A stretch of 64,000 nucleotides of DNA, from assembly GCF_032854445.1 (NCBI RefSeq), contig NC_088295.1, forward strand, positions 54,109,249-54,173,248, read 5' to 3'. A program made the position numbers and the translations under genes. Shown here one piece after another: positions 1-12,783 of the stretch. Numbering within the stretch: the first letter of the stretch is position 1; the number at the start of each line of letters is the position of its first letter. This DNA comes from Liolophura sinensis (lineage: Eukaryota > Mollusca > Polyplacophora > Chitonida > Chitonidae). The notes below the pieces were generated by a model. The model was not told the origin of the DNA. It did no database searches and saw only the letters and a program-made list of their open reading frames with translations.

Positions 1-286
1 AACATCTGTTTCAAATTAAACTATCTGAAGCAAATCACAGTTCCGACAGCCAGGCAGCAGGGTCAAAAAAGAGTATAACTGGAGTTTAGACCAAAATTCT
101 ATTCTCTTGTACTAAATGAGCTTATAAATTTACTGGCAATATGCTTTTGTGGTAACATTTGTCAGTAACATTCACTGATTTCAGTTTTAATGAATCTGAC
201 CAGTTCAGCGGTAATATTCACAGTGTTAATTGTGACCCAATGATACTTGACCAGTTCAAGTAACGTTCATAGTTCTTGGGCTGAAT

Positions 287-880
287 TAACTTGACAAAAG
301 TTATTGAGCACTACATGTACATTCACTTCGGTTAACTTGACAAAACTTATTTAGCACTAGATGTACATTCACATCGGTTAACTTGACCAAACTTATTTAG
401 CACTACATGTACATTCACATCGGTTAACTTGACCAAACTTATTTAGCACTACATGTACATTCACTTCGGTTAACTTGACCAAACTTATTTAGCACTACAT
501 GTACATTCACATCGGTTAACTTGACCAAACTTATTTAGCACTACATGTACATTCACATCGGTTAACTTGACCAAACTTATTTAGCACTACATGTACATTC
601 ACATCGGTTAACTTGACCAAACTTATTTAGCACTGCATGTACATTCACTTTGGTTAACTTGACCAAACTTATTTAGCACTACATGTACATTCACTTCGGT
701 TAACTTGACAAAACTTATTTAGCACTACATGTACATTCACATCGGTTAACTTGACCAAACTTATTTAGCACTACATGTACATTCACTTTGGTTAACTTGA
801 CCAAACTTATTTAGCACTACATGTACATTCACATCGGTTAACTTGACCAAACTTATTTAGCACTACATGTACATTCACAT
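287..880. repeat. Minisatellite, 46-bp unit, about 13 copies
   Basis: Near-identical units contain TTCACATCGGTTAACTTGAC and then CAAACTTATTTAGCACTACA. Each unit includes the palindrome-like ACATGTACAT. Variation is mostly single bases (CATCGG/CTTCGG/CTTTGG), indicating recent amplification. No open frame runs through it. Confidence 0.95.
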
Positions 881-1006
881 CATAATTGTAACTTTCACAG
901 CCTTTTGTTGACCGAATTAACCTTACGAGTTTGTAGACAAGAGAAACATTAAAAGCCTTTTGGCAGAATTAATATGATTATTTTAGCAGTAAAATTCACT
1001 GAAGTC

Positions 1007-1762
1007 TTAATTGTGATTAACTGACCAGTTCAAGAGTGACCTTCACAGTTGTCTTGGCTGAATTAACCTGACCCTGTAGTACAAGAGAGACTTTCACAGT
1101 TTTAATTGTCATTATAACTGCATAACCAGTTCAAGAGTGACCTTCACAGTTCTTTTGGTTGAATTAACCTGGCCCTGTAGTACAAGAGTGACCTTCATAG
1201 TCTTAATTGTGATTATAACTGCATGACCAGTTCAAAAGTGACCTTCAGAGTTCTTTTGGCTGAATTAACCTGGCCCTGTTGTACAAGAGTGACCTTCATA
1301 GTTTTAATTGTGATTATAACTGCATGACCAGTTCAAAAGTGACCTTCACAGTTCTTTTGGCTGAATTAACATGGCCCTGTTGTACAAGAGTGACCTTCAT
1401 AGTTTTAATTGTGATTATAACTGCATGACCAGTTCAAAAGTGACCTTCACAGTTCTTTTGGCTGAATTAACATGGCCCTGTTGTACAAGAGTGACCTACA
1501 TATCTTAATTGTGATTATAACTGCATGACTAGTTCAAGAGTGACCTTCAGAGTTCTTTTGGCTGAATTAACATGGCCCTGTTGTACAAGAGTGACCTTCA
1601 TAGTCTTAATTGTGATAATAACTGCATGACCAGTTCAAGAGTGACCTTCAGAGTTCTTTTGGCTGAATTAACCTGACCCTGTCCTACAAGAGTGACCTTC
1701 ACAGTCTTAATTGTGATTATAACAGCATGACCAGTTCACAGTTCTTTTGGCTGAATAAACCT
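1007..1762. repeat. Minisatellite, 101-bp unit, about 8 copies
   Basis: The unit runs from GACCAGTTCAAGAGTGACCT through CTTTTGGCTGAATTAACCTG to CTTAATTGTGATTATAACTG. It shares GACCAGTTCA and TTAACxTGAC elements with 140-300 and with the 46-bp array, so the two arrays appear to derive from one ancestral repeat. Confidence 0.92.
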
Positions 1763-4700
1763 GCTCTAGTTCAGCAGAATTCACCATATTTTGGTTGATG
1801 TCTCCACCACTCCCATTACCCGTAAATATACAGCCCTGGTAACAGGCTAAAACACTGACCAGCTGACTGACAGATACCCTCTTCCATTTTCACTGATAGA
1901 ATCATTCAATTACACCCAGATTGTTTTGCCAGCCTTCTGAATGGCTCTGGGTTTTGAGCCCTTGTTTACTGTGAACAGAGAAAAAGTGTAAGCTGATGGT
2001 AGCCATGAACTGGAGGGAATAGAGTGTTAAATTGCAGGCCAGTGTATAACTCAACAGGGGTGAGGATGGCCCATGCATTCATGATGGATGGTCAGCAGTA
2101 AGTGGATATTTAATTTCCCAAGATCTTTCCCACATGTCGATTCCGTGCCAGTGCCTTTTATCTATCACCTGTATCTTCCATGAAACTGAGGGTAAACCAA
2201 GTTTCAAAGACACTGCATGAATGCTGTAGATTGCTAATTGTTTTTTAGTTTGGCCGGTATAGTGTATACACCTTTGACACCAGGTTTATCTATTCTCTGC
2301 AAAGTGAATATGGGCCTCACTCAAAAGGAAAGGAGAAGATATTTTATTTTTCGCATGTGTATATGATATTTATTATAAAAGTGGAAAGAGAAATTTTACT
2401 CATTTGTTTCTGGAGATACTGTCATCAGTTGATACTAAGTTGTCATGGATTTCCCCTGGGCTCCGCTGGCTACTCTGGTATGAGTGAAATAGTCTGGAGT
2501 ACTGCATGAAACACCAATCAAATAAATAAATAAAATGAATATGAGCACTGAAATAATAGCAGTCAAAAATAGTTGTTTGTGCAATATGCAATGTCTTGAG
2601 AAGTTTGTCATAGTATCCCTAGCCGAGTCTTTCGTTCTCATATAATCTCATTACCATAGAAGCGCCCTTGTTATATCCTCCTGCAGTTGGACTCCAGGGC
2701 CCAGTTGTTCAAAAGTGTATTAGCTAATACTTTTTATTAGTATTAAGTCATATTTTATGTTTATATTTTTAGCCAAACCTCAGCAGCCAGTACAGTTCTC
2801 CAAAGCCCAAATATAACAGCAGCAGTTTTAGTTTATATTTAATATAATGTTACACAACTTTTTAAAGGCTAAGTACAAATTTGAGGACTTGGCTTAAACT
2901 GTAATCTGGTATAAAGTGTTTAACCAGTTGTGAACAACCGGCCCTGAGTTGTTTTCATATTGTGTTCCCTGAGAATGACTCCAGAAGTTTCCACCCACAT
3001 CTTCCCCGAGTTCATTTCCACAGTAGTTTCCCTGGTGAATTTTAAGTGAAATCTCTGCAGAAATTCTCCCGTAGGCCTTACATGTACCTGGCAAATCACT
3101 ACAGAAGTAAGTTAGGAAATTCTTATAATCTATCCATACCCACACATGTATTTATACATAATCTTGATCCCACCCAATCATATGTCTGGGCTGTCTATGT
3201 TCATTGCAGTGGTTGTCATATTTATTTCCAAATTAGATTTTAGTTGGATGTATTAAATGCTGTATATGTGAAATACCCAGAAATAACAGTACAGGTACGA
3301 CATCAGTGACATGGTTGTTGACAGCTTTGACTGGCCAGGTACGTGTACACATGTATGCTATACCCGAGGAGTACGCGGACATAGAGCTTTTTATAGCCTA
3401 TAGTCCACCTAACAACTTCAGCTGACATGTAAAATACGTCGGTTTCTTAGAGCAAAATATTTCTACTTCATTTTCATAAGTATTCAATAAAAGCTCCTGC
3501 AAAGTTGGATGTGCGTTTAGCTGAAGCCTTTGTGCTAGAGTTAAGAATCCAGTTTAGGGTCAGTATATAGACTCCCAGTTTTGATGGGCTTATTTTATTG
3601 GTTGCTCGTCACCTTGAATGTCAGTATGCTCTTCTTCTCAGCCACTTTTGCCTGTAGATATGTTTATGTTCTAGATGAAAGGGCAATGTTGAGATGTACA
3701 TGTGCTGCACCTAAATCACTCATACAAGAAATACTGTCCCTTGGTGTTTACAGACTGGAATCAAACCTTTGAAAGCATTCCAAACTCATAATGCTTAATC
3801 AATTCATGATAATTGTCTTCTTCTATTAGATTCTGGTTTCCAAATACCACATACCATCTCACTGATTAATTGCTTATTTATTAATTTGAATTTTAATTCA
3901 TGCCAGGTGCAAGAATTTTTTTACTTATATGTCACAACGTTCATTTTTATGGGTGAAGGAAAGGACAGTGCTCCTAGTGAACTACCAACCTTAACCAGGT
4001 TCCTTACAAAGACTTTGGCTATGTATACTTCATGTAAGAGGACTAGGTGTTATGTACGTGCATGAGGGTCGATAAATCTCTTATGTTCAACATTTTGTGA
4101 TTCCGAAACAGTGGCACACATGTACCTGTACATTCATCACCAGAAGCCAAAATACACAGAAAATGATTTCCAAAATGAAAGGTTTAGTAGTCGATCAACA
4201 CCGTAAAATCTCACTTTTGTAAGTAATTAAATAAATAAATTCTGTGGAACAGTCAGGTTTTTGTGTAACTTATGTGAGTACATATATAGATGGACATGTT
4301 CAATGTCAGTGGCCCGTAACATCTCCAAGTAGAGGAGATTAGACCCACATATTTAGCAGATGTATAGACATAAATGTAGGTTAATAAGGAGTTGTTCCAA
4401 GGTGGGGGTGGGGAGGTTATCCTGGAAGAGATTACAAAGCAGAAGTCCCCACCATGAGCACTTACATCAAAGGTGACAGTGAGCTATTGGCATGACTGGG
4501 TGTGTCCGTTTGTACAGATAGCTGTCAGAAAGGTGATATGAAAACATCACCATCTCAAAATTTTCACAAGGCTGATCGTTGGATGGTTCACTTTTCTTTG
4601 CTAGGTATTTAAATTTCTATACATGCATGAAATTGTGTAGCAGCTAGATTTTCCTTCTTTTTAATGCCAGCTAGGTTTGGGGCCGACACCATGCTGGTAA

Positions 4701-5740
4701 ACTTCAGTCTAATTTGGTCTTACGCAATCAAACTTATGATGTTAAACACATCTAAATTCATACAAACGGCATTTAAGTTTTTATTCTTTTGAAGATATTT
4801 ATGTGTGGATAGACAGCTGTCTATTATTAAAGTCGACATGTACAACTGATACTTGTGTGCTTTTGAAATATTTCTTGAAGTAGACCTTGGTAAAAACAAG
4901 ATATATCATCCAACAATATGTTAAATTGTCTGTCAAGAAAACTTGCTTGAAACGCTCACTTTCGCTGAGACATGCATTCAGAAAAATAATAAAGCTCTCA
5001 GGTTAACCAGCAGTGAAAACATATTTTGCTTCATCATCTGTTGCCTTTCTTTGTGTAAGAAATACATTTGTAAAATGAGAGTGAGAGAAATGTGTGAATG
5101 TCATAAAACAAACATTTCATGAATTGGACATATTAATTTATATTAATAAGACTGGCTTGTATAAATGCTAGTTGAGCTCAAGTTTGTTGATGTGATTGTG
5201 GAGAGTGAGATGGTTATCAGGGCTATGTACCTCAATGCTATCAGGCAAACACAGCTTTTGTGTGAACAATGTCAATCTGATGTCAAAACTCTGAAAAAAA
5301 AATAGAGTAGACAGCGCCATTAGCAGACGAGGGTTGAACTTCTACAGTGGTTGCCCCCAGAACAACCATGACCCTCTAGGCTCATTTTTGGTCAAGTTAA
5401 TGCTGTCTTTTGAGGAAAGACCCAGCAGAATGAAAGGTAGATGTACTGTGTAGATGGACACTCTGCTTATCATTACCTTTCTATAGTCAACACTCTTATC
5501 TTATCTTGGGCTGAAATCTTAGAGTATACAATCACAGGTACACGTATTTAAGAGGAGGGTTATATACATTTCATATCAATTTAGACCATTATCCCTTATT
5601 GACAGTGGCCAGCACTCAGAAATCAACCAACTCTCCTCACGTTTCTTGGATATTTGCTGTTATTTTTCTGTAGCATTTGGTTATATATATAATGAGGCAG
5701 AGGTCAGTCAAATTTCCAAGTTTTCCAGAGTTGTCTTGTC
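1763..5740. other. Non-coding, no recognised gene
   Basis: AT-rich sequence with frequent stops. The only recognised element is a SINE fragment at 2445-2535. Open frames of 60-80 codons have no domain and no plausible splice context. It may be upstream intergenic DNA or part of the first intron of the SPON1-like gene. Confidence 0.6.
2445..2535 (+). mobile_element. SINE family 1, 3' fragment
   Basis: A diverged 3' end: GAGTGAAATA, then GAGTACTGCATGAAACACCA and ATCAAATAAATAAATAAA. It aligns with the body and tail of the full-length copies (for example 10304-10567). The tRNA-like head is missing. Confidence 0.75.
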
Positions 5741-5754
5741 ACATTCTCCTTTCA

Positions 5755-6312
5755 CAGAGATTGTCACACTTTCTAGTGTTTTATCACATAAACTGCCATG
5801 GGTCACCACAGTGTCAAACTTTCTTCTGGTGTTTCATCACATAAACTGCCTGTGTCACCACGGTGTCACACTTTCTATTGTTTCATCACATAAACTGTCT
5901 GTCACCATTGTGTCACACTTTCTAGTGTTTCATTACATAAACTGTCTATGTCACCATTGTGTCACAGTTTCTAGTGTTTCATGACAAACTGTCTGTCAGC
6001 ACTATGTCACACTTTCTAGTGTTTCATTAAATAAACTGTCTGTCACCACTGTGTCACACTTTCCAGTGTTTCATTACATAAGCTGTCTATGTCACCACAG
6101 TGTCAGACTTTCTAGTGTTTCATCACATAAACTGTCTGTGTCACCACGGCGTCACATTTTCTAGTGTTTCTTTACATAAACTGTCTATGTCACCACGGTG
6201 TCACACTTTCTAGTCTTTCATTACATAAACTGTCTTGTGTCACCAGACACCTTACCCCCCACAGTGTCACACTGTCCAGTGTTTCATCACATAAACTGTC
6301 TTGTGTCAGTAG
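5755..6312. repeat. Minisatellite, 47-51-bp unit, about 11 copies
   Basis: Repeated GTGTCACACTTTCTAGTGTT, TCATCACATAAACTGTCTG and TGTCACCACG blocks with moderate divergence and small indels. The 112-codon open frame over it is a by-product of the periodicity. Confidence 0.9.
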
Positions 6313-9300
6313 ACAGACTCTACCCTCTTAATGCTCTTGACACTCTCTGAAGTAAAGGTTACTTGATACAGAGCTCTTATGTCAGCTGTAATGCTCCATC
6401 CCTCACACGATCCTGCTGTTTACTCTGCCTGCCCCTATCACCTGTAAAGTTCACCCACCCAGAATTTTAGCCAACCCCTCAAAAGAAGGCTTTATTTACG
6501 GTTTAACTTCTGCTGCTTGTTGCTGTTATACATAGGCTTATATATGTGTATGATTATATGATAGTCCCCTTATTTATTAGTCCTTATGTAAAGTTTGTGA
6601 AATTAGAGGTGAAATTTAATGTGTGAGATATTGAAATTTATATATCATATATTATAAGATAAATTATGTATTTACTGTCGAATCTGCATGGTTATGGCTA
6701 TGTGAAAATTCACAACGTATGATATCACTGTTCATGTTCACATGAACAAAAATATTGAAACTTACCTGTAACTAGATTTTAATTAAAAATTACAAAATTG
6801 AAAAAGTGTATCTTAAATTTTTCAGACAGCCAGAAAAGGGTGTGTTATTCTCTTGTTAATTAATGTTGAGGTTATAATTGCGTTTTCAGGCCACTTAGTG
6901 CTGCTATTCCTAAGAAGTTTGGAACCTAATTACTGCTATGCACTACATTGTTTTCAAACAGGTCATTTTGTTTGAACCCCTGTGCTGTTATAAATTTTTG
7001 TGCCAAGTACAAATTCATAATCAAGCATTTTAACTTTAATAAAAAAAACCCACACGTATGAAAAGATCAGATGGCATTTATAAGTGTTATTAATGGCTTG
7101 ATAAGTGTAGTGAAATGAAGCTGTTATTGTGATGGGTGTTACAATGAATTTGAGCTGGCACGTTTAGCTTGTACCCATTGTACAACGACAACTGATAGGC
7201 CTGCCGTCGTTATGACCTGGCTTCATATTCCAGCAATTAATCAGGACCATAAAGACTGGTAGACTCTGATGCTGGGTTTGATTTTCCTGTGTGATTGATC
7301 CCACTGGGCTGTGACTGTATTAAACCCGGTAATTCAATCATTTACCTGTAAACCTTTCCCATCTAATTGTCAGATCAAAGGCATCTGTGTTAGCTGTCAT
7401 GTGCATTGTGTGTTAACACGGTCTACCTGAAGAGCCTCGGGTAGGGCCCTGGGGCTAAAGCCCCTATGACCCTGTGCTGTGCCCACTGCTCTGACAGACA
7501 AAACTGCCAGCTATATCATTAATCAAACACCACAAATACATGGCAGAAGCCTCTAAAATACCTGAAAAAGACCGATTATACAAATGTTCTCATTGTGTGG
7601 TATATGTACTGTGTAGCCAGCACAGCAGTTTATTATCAGCCAGGTTGAGTAGATCTGAAATCTGGCGCATTATTTATGTGGCTCTTAATCCCATAATCCT
7701 ATCACTTTCCATGTTTTACAACGTGCCTCTGGTACATGTAGCTGTCACAATTACTATTACGTCCAACAAAATTGCAGTTAAATTAATTATTTTCACCTTA
7801 TTTTCAATTTGGTATTCATATTCTCTTTGTGGAATCTTAGGCCAAGTTTGAAAACCAGCCTGATCAAGTTTTGCACGTTCAGTGATTTCATTTTTTCATT
7901 CAGAATGGTCAGTGGTTTCTATGCAATAACATCTGACAGTATTGTTTGATTTTGATAAAATGTTGGGTGCAGATTCATTTTTGTGGCCTCTCAGATGAGT
8001 TTGAAAAACTGCTTTGAATCCATACATAGCTTTTGCGATGTTTCCATATGATGTCTCGGATTTTTATTTCTCATGTGTTTAATGTCATTGATCTAACATA
8101 AGTATATATAATAGTTGTACTGACTTCTTACCGTAACTACATGTGAACACAGCTACATTGTAGGACCTCACTGTTAAGGCCCTGGCTGACAGTAGCTGAT
8201 GCTGTCATGGTCAGGTGACCAGCGCTCTGTTCTCACTGCTTCGGCTGTGGCTTTAAGCCAGAAGAATTGTCAGGCACCTGGTAAACGGAGGTGGTTTACT
8301 CCGTGGCTTTTCCTCCACCCATAAACCCGATAAGCCATCCCTCGTAAACCGAGAAATTGCCATCCATCAAATATAAACATCAATCAAATGAACAAGTAGA
8401 TCCTAAGGAATACCTATTTTGAGCATGCCATAGAAATTTCAGTTCAAATTTGTTTACTTCTGTATTGTGGGAAGTATTACAACTTCTTAAAAGCTCTGTT
8501 TTGTAACTATGATTTTAATAGGACCAATAAAGTTTGATCTGCATCCAAAGAGGGATCATGAGACAGAAGCCGACTAATCGATTTAGGCAGCATGTATGTG
8601 TAGCTGGTAGATCAGACTTTAATGAGGTTAGATGAACAACTGCTTTGTCACTCATTTCATCAGAAGATCATCAGCACAGTGCCCTGCAGTTTACATGACC
8701 AGATTTAAGGAGGTGTTATGTATGACAGAAGATCTACCACCTTCCTGTCATTTTTTGTCTTCTTTTTTTTTTAAGAGGGACAGGTTTTACAAATCTCATC
8801 TGTCTTCATGCTTATAAACACTTCCCCCAAATATGCTAATACTTCAGCCCTCATACACTTAAGGTGCCACAAAGTAAACCAGCTAGTTTTTCATGTGTTG
8901 CTGGTTCTGCTGTAAGGGAAATGTATTTTCAGACTTTAATTCTAACCATACAGTTTGAGAGAATTCTGAATAAATCATCAGGGCTGCCACCCATGTATAA
9001 AACTGGTTACTTAAAGGAGCTGACTTCTGTAAAAATGCCTGTAAGCAATGTCATTAAAATTGAACAGGTTAAGTATTAACTTACATTCTGTTACACCGAT
9101 ACCTTTCTGTGGCTGCAAAGACCTTGACCAATGAGATCGTGTGTGGGAATCCAGCTCTGATTGGCTCAATCAGCTGCAGCTTGAAGTCAGGAGGTTTATC
9201 ACATATCTGGTGGTGTACTCTGAGAACTGGGGTTTACTCTGAGAACTTGCGTTTACTCTGAAAACATGCGTTTACTCTAAGCGCTTCAGTTTCCACCGCT

Positions 9301-10290
9301 CATAAATTTGCCATCATGTAAGTGAATAAATTCTGGAGTATGGGGTTTAAAAAAAAAAGGTCTGATAAAAATAAATAAATCTGTTACCTCTCTATATCCC
9401 ACCCACACCTACATGTACAACATTGGTTGGCACAGCGCTAAGAGATCATTGTTGAGACAGTGAGAGGCCACAGATTAGATTGAGTGCAAACAAGTGCAGC
9501 TAGGTCTGTATATGCCCTGTAAACAACACCTGTAACCTCACTCACTCAGAAGGCTTAATCAGTCTATCAACCGCTTACCACCTCCACACAGCTGCTGAGA
9601 CAAGTCTTCCTTTCTCTGTTACACCCTCATCCACACTGATAAACCAGCACATTGTTGTGTGTTACGTCTGTAACTTATCTATATGATGTCAGAATATGGC
9701 TGTGGGTAACGTTTCAGGTTTGTTTGGCTGAGCCGAGCCGAATGTGGTTATTCGACATCTCTTAGCTCATAGGATGTCTTTTTTTGTTGGTGCAGGGATT
9801 TTACCCCCGGCAAATGCACTCATTGCTCAGGCAGAGTAACTAATACATGATCTTCATGTGCCAGCCTGTAAACTCACCTAGTCTTAAACAGGTTTTTATA
9901 CTGAACAGTTGTTTTTTTTTTTTTGGTACTGTATTAATGTTGAAGCACAATATGTTTGTTATAAAAAAAATTCTTGGGTTTGTTGTATGGTATATCTTGT
10001 TTGTTGAATTTTTGAAGGTTCAGAATTTGCTACAGGCATCCATTAGATCCACTGGTTAATTTCACATAGTAAATTACGCAGGACACTATAAGAAAGGACT
10101 TAAAATGCATCGTTGGCAAACATTAATATTTCGACTTGTATTTGGTCATCATCACAATCATTCGGTCATTTTGTGAAAGTGATGTTTCACTCATATATTT
10201 ATTTTCAATGTGTACATTTTTCGACTAATCCTTTTGCTCTGTTCACCTATCAAAGATTCATGTATGGGAATGTTCAAGTTATATGATGAT
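6313..10290. other. Non-coding, no recognised gene
   Basis: AT-rich with many stops. It contains a small tandem repeat at 9214-9283 and a possible decayed SINE near 8195-8395, which has a mid-body resembling the SINE cores and a tail like CATCAATCAAATGAAC. The 103-codon frame at 7540-7851 has no recognisable domain. Confidence 0.55.
9214..9283. repeat. Short tandem repeat, about 19-bp unit, 3-4 copies
   Basis: GTTTACTCTGAGAACTTGC-like units are repeated with minor changes. Confidence 0.7.
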
Positions 10291-10303
10291 CTGAAAGAAA
10301 TAC

Positions 10304-10567
10304 GGAGCCTCTGTGACTCAGTCGGTTAGGGCGCTAGCGCAGCGTAATGACCCAGGAGCCACTCACCAATGCGGTCGCTGTGAGTTCAAGTCCAGCTCAT
10401 GCTGGTTTCCTCTCCGGCCGTAAATGGGAAGGTCTGTCAGAACCTGCAGATGGTTGTGGGTTTCTCCAAGGCTGTGCCCGGTTTCCACCCACCATAATGC
10501 TGGCCGCCATCGTATAAGTGAAATATTCTTGAGTACGGCATAAAACACCAATCAAATAAATAAATAA
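10304..10567 (+). mobile_element. SINE family 1, full length, with 13-bp target-site duplication
   Basis: The tRNA-like head has an A-box-like GACTCAGTCGGTTAGGGCGC and a B-box-like GTGAGTTCAAGTCCAGCTC. The conserved body includes CCACCATAATGCTGGCCGCC, then GTATAAGTGAAATATTCTTG, and the tail is AATCAAATAAATAAATAA. The 13-bp CTGAAAGAAATAC occurs at 10291-10303 and again at 10568-10580, an exact target-site duplication. It is the best reference copy in the window. Confidence 0.95.
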
Positions 10568-10721
10568 CTGAAAGAAATACAATGTGAACAAAGAATCCGT
10601 GCATGCATATATGGAAATAACAACTCTATTACTCATGAAGGAATTATGCAATTAAATTATGCGAAGAGCAGACATATTCACAATGAGATTGGATTTGAAA
10701 ATTATATTTTAAGAAAGGAAT

Positions 10722-10740
10722 TTTTTTTTTTTTTTTTTTT
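10722..10740. repeat. Poly(T) tract
   Basis: A run of 18-19 T, possibly the remnant poly(A) tail of a minus-oriented retroelement whose body is not recognisable. Confidence 0.6.
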
Positions 10741-11172
10741 GTAATTTGGTGTCGGTAATACACATATGCTTGTATGCGCATAGCAATCAACAATCTTTAT
10801 ACATGTATTAGTGTAACAGAACATTTCTCAAATCCCAACCTGGTAATTGTAACTAAGCTAATCAACCAGATGAATGATTGCACTGCTATGGTTCCTGTGT
10901 GCTGGGCAGAAATAGTCTCAATTACTTGATTGTATTTACTCTACTATAAATAAGTGAAACGTTAACTGTTGGTTTAGTTCTCCCGTGTGTGTTGTGTTGT
11001 CGTTTCACATGTGAGTGATTTCTGTTTGTGCTTGAGAAGGAAAAACAACTGTTCTCTGAAAAAATTTAGGAAAAAAAAAATGCTGGTTAGATTGACTGAA
11101 TTGAAAGTATCACCTGCTGGTTCTGTCAAGGTAGACATTGGCACACCAGAAATACCTGATGTGTTTCAGCTT

Positions 11173-11960
11173 GTTAACCATTAGTATGTCAGTTCAGTAA
11201 CAGTTAGTGTGTCAGTGTAACCATTAGTGTGGGGCCAGTCAGTCATAGTTAGTGTGTCAGTGTGGAAACCATTAGTGTGGCAGTTTAGTAACAGTTAGTG
11301 TGTCAGTGTGGTAACCATTAGTGTGTCAGTTCAGTAACAGTTAGTGTGTCAGTGTGGTAACCATTAGTGTGGAGGTTCAGTAACAGTAAGTGTGTCAGTG
11401 TGACAACCATTAGTGTGGCAGTTCAGTAACAGTTAGTGTGTGAATGTGGTAACCATTAGTGTGTCAGTGTGGTAACCATTAGTGTGTCAGTTCAGTAACA
11501 GCTAGTATGTCAGTGTGGTAACCATTAGTGTGTCAGTTCAGTAACAGTTAGTGTGTCAATGTGGTACCCATTAGTGTGTCAGTTCAGTAACAGTTAGCAT
11601 GTCAGTGTGGTAACCATTAGTGTGGGGCCAGTCTGTCATAGTTAGTGTGTCAGTGTGGAAACCATTAATATGGCAATTTGGTAACTGTTAGTGTGTCAGT
11701 GTGGCAACACTTAGTGTGGCAGTTCAGTAACAGTTAGTGTGTCAGTGTGGTAACCAGTAGTGTGGCAGTTCAGTAACAGTTAGTGTGTCAGTGTGGTAAC
11801 CAGTAGTGTGGCAGTTCAGTAACAGTTAGTGTGTCAGTGTGGTAACCATTAGTGTGGCAGTTAAGTAAACTTTAGTTTGCCATACACCTTGGTAACCTTA
11901 GGTGTGTTACTAGTGTGTCAGTGTGGTGACCATTAGTGTGTTAGTCTGGTATAAACTGTT
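11173..11960. repeat. Minisatellite, 46-bp dimer of 23-bp units, about 17 copies
   Basis: Units alternate GTAACCATTAGTGTGTCAG(TGTG) with GTAACAGTTAGTGTGTCAG(TTCA), so the 46-bp period is a dimer of two related 23-bp monomers. Monomer order slips in places, suggesting unequal exchange. The sequence is unrelated to the 46-bp array at 287-880. Confidence 0.93.
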
Positions 11961-12599
11961 AGCATGCAACAAGGTTTTGTCTATCTTCAAATTGTCAAGG
12001 CATTTACTCCACATTGATTGAGTAAATTAATCTCTTGACAACCCATGGTGTAGGTGATAGTATTTAACCAATGAAAAGGCGTGTTTGAATGCGAATGGAA
12101 AATAAATTTAACTCAGCCATTAGTTATTGTTTTTTTCCCCTATCTGGACTCATGTGAAATGATGTAATATGATATCTTCCACATTGAAGCTGTTTAAAAA
12201 CAATGATGCATGCGATACAAAATAAACCTCTAAAATAGCGACAGGTGTTGGAACTGACAAGGCATGGCACATTTTTGGCAGACTGACTCAAGACTGAGTC
12301 AAAACTTTATTACATAAAGGCAAAGTTTCTATTTGATCGCAAAGTGTGCCGTGCAGGTGTTAGGTTCAAAGCTATGTAGTCACAAAGTGTTTCTTGCACC
12401 CCAGCCCATCTGAAAAGTGGTCCAGCTATGATGTGATGGGATGCAACATTCGGTAACTCTAACTGTTTTAAAAACAGTTTGACAGTAGCGGGCTGTCATG
12501 CTTGAAACAGTTCAGAATGTCTAATCTAAACAGCACCATCACTTTTTGCTTTTAAGTCACGTTATTTGAAAAATTACTTCAACTAGTAAATTTTATATA

Positions 12600-12783
12600 A
12601 GCCGATATATGTAGTGATGTATTATTGACTGTTTTCATATGTTTTTAAAAAAAAGAATTGTATATACTGTTAGTACTTGTTCAATATTCATGTATTGTTA
12701 TAGACGGCCTCTGGGAGGAGCAAATTGTTAAATTTGACTGAGCTACCCTCTTTAAATAAAGGCTTCATTCATTCATTCATAAT
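12600..12783 (+). mobile_element. Candidate LINE 3' end
   Basis: GACGGCCTCTGGGAGGAGCA, then TTTGACTGAGCTACCCTCTT and TAAATAAAGGCTTCATTCATTCATTCAT. A sequence ending in AATAAAGG and a 4-bp simple repeat is typical of CR1/L2-like LINE 3' termini. No coding part is recognisable upstream. The family assignment is from general knowledge only. Confidence 0.45.

Noticed and set aside
287-880. Regular direct repeats suggesting a CRISPR array
   Set aside because: Units are contiguous with no unique spacers, and the genome is clearly eukaryotic.
5646-5984. 112-codon frame
   Set aside because: Falls over the minisatellite at 5755-6312; repetitive, with no domain.
10304-10400. tRNA gene
   Set aside because: A and B boxes are present but spacing is too long and no cloverleaf forms; it is the head of a SINE. 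The same applies to the other SINE heads.
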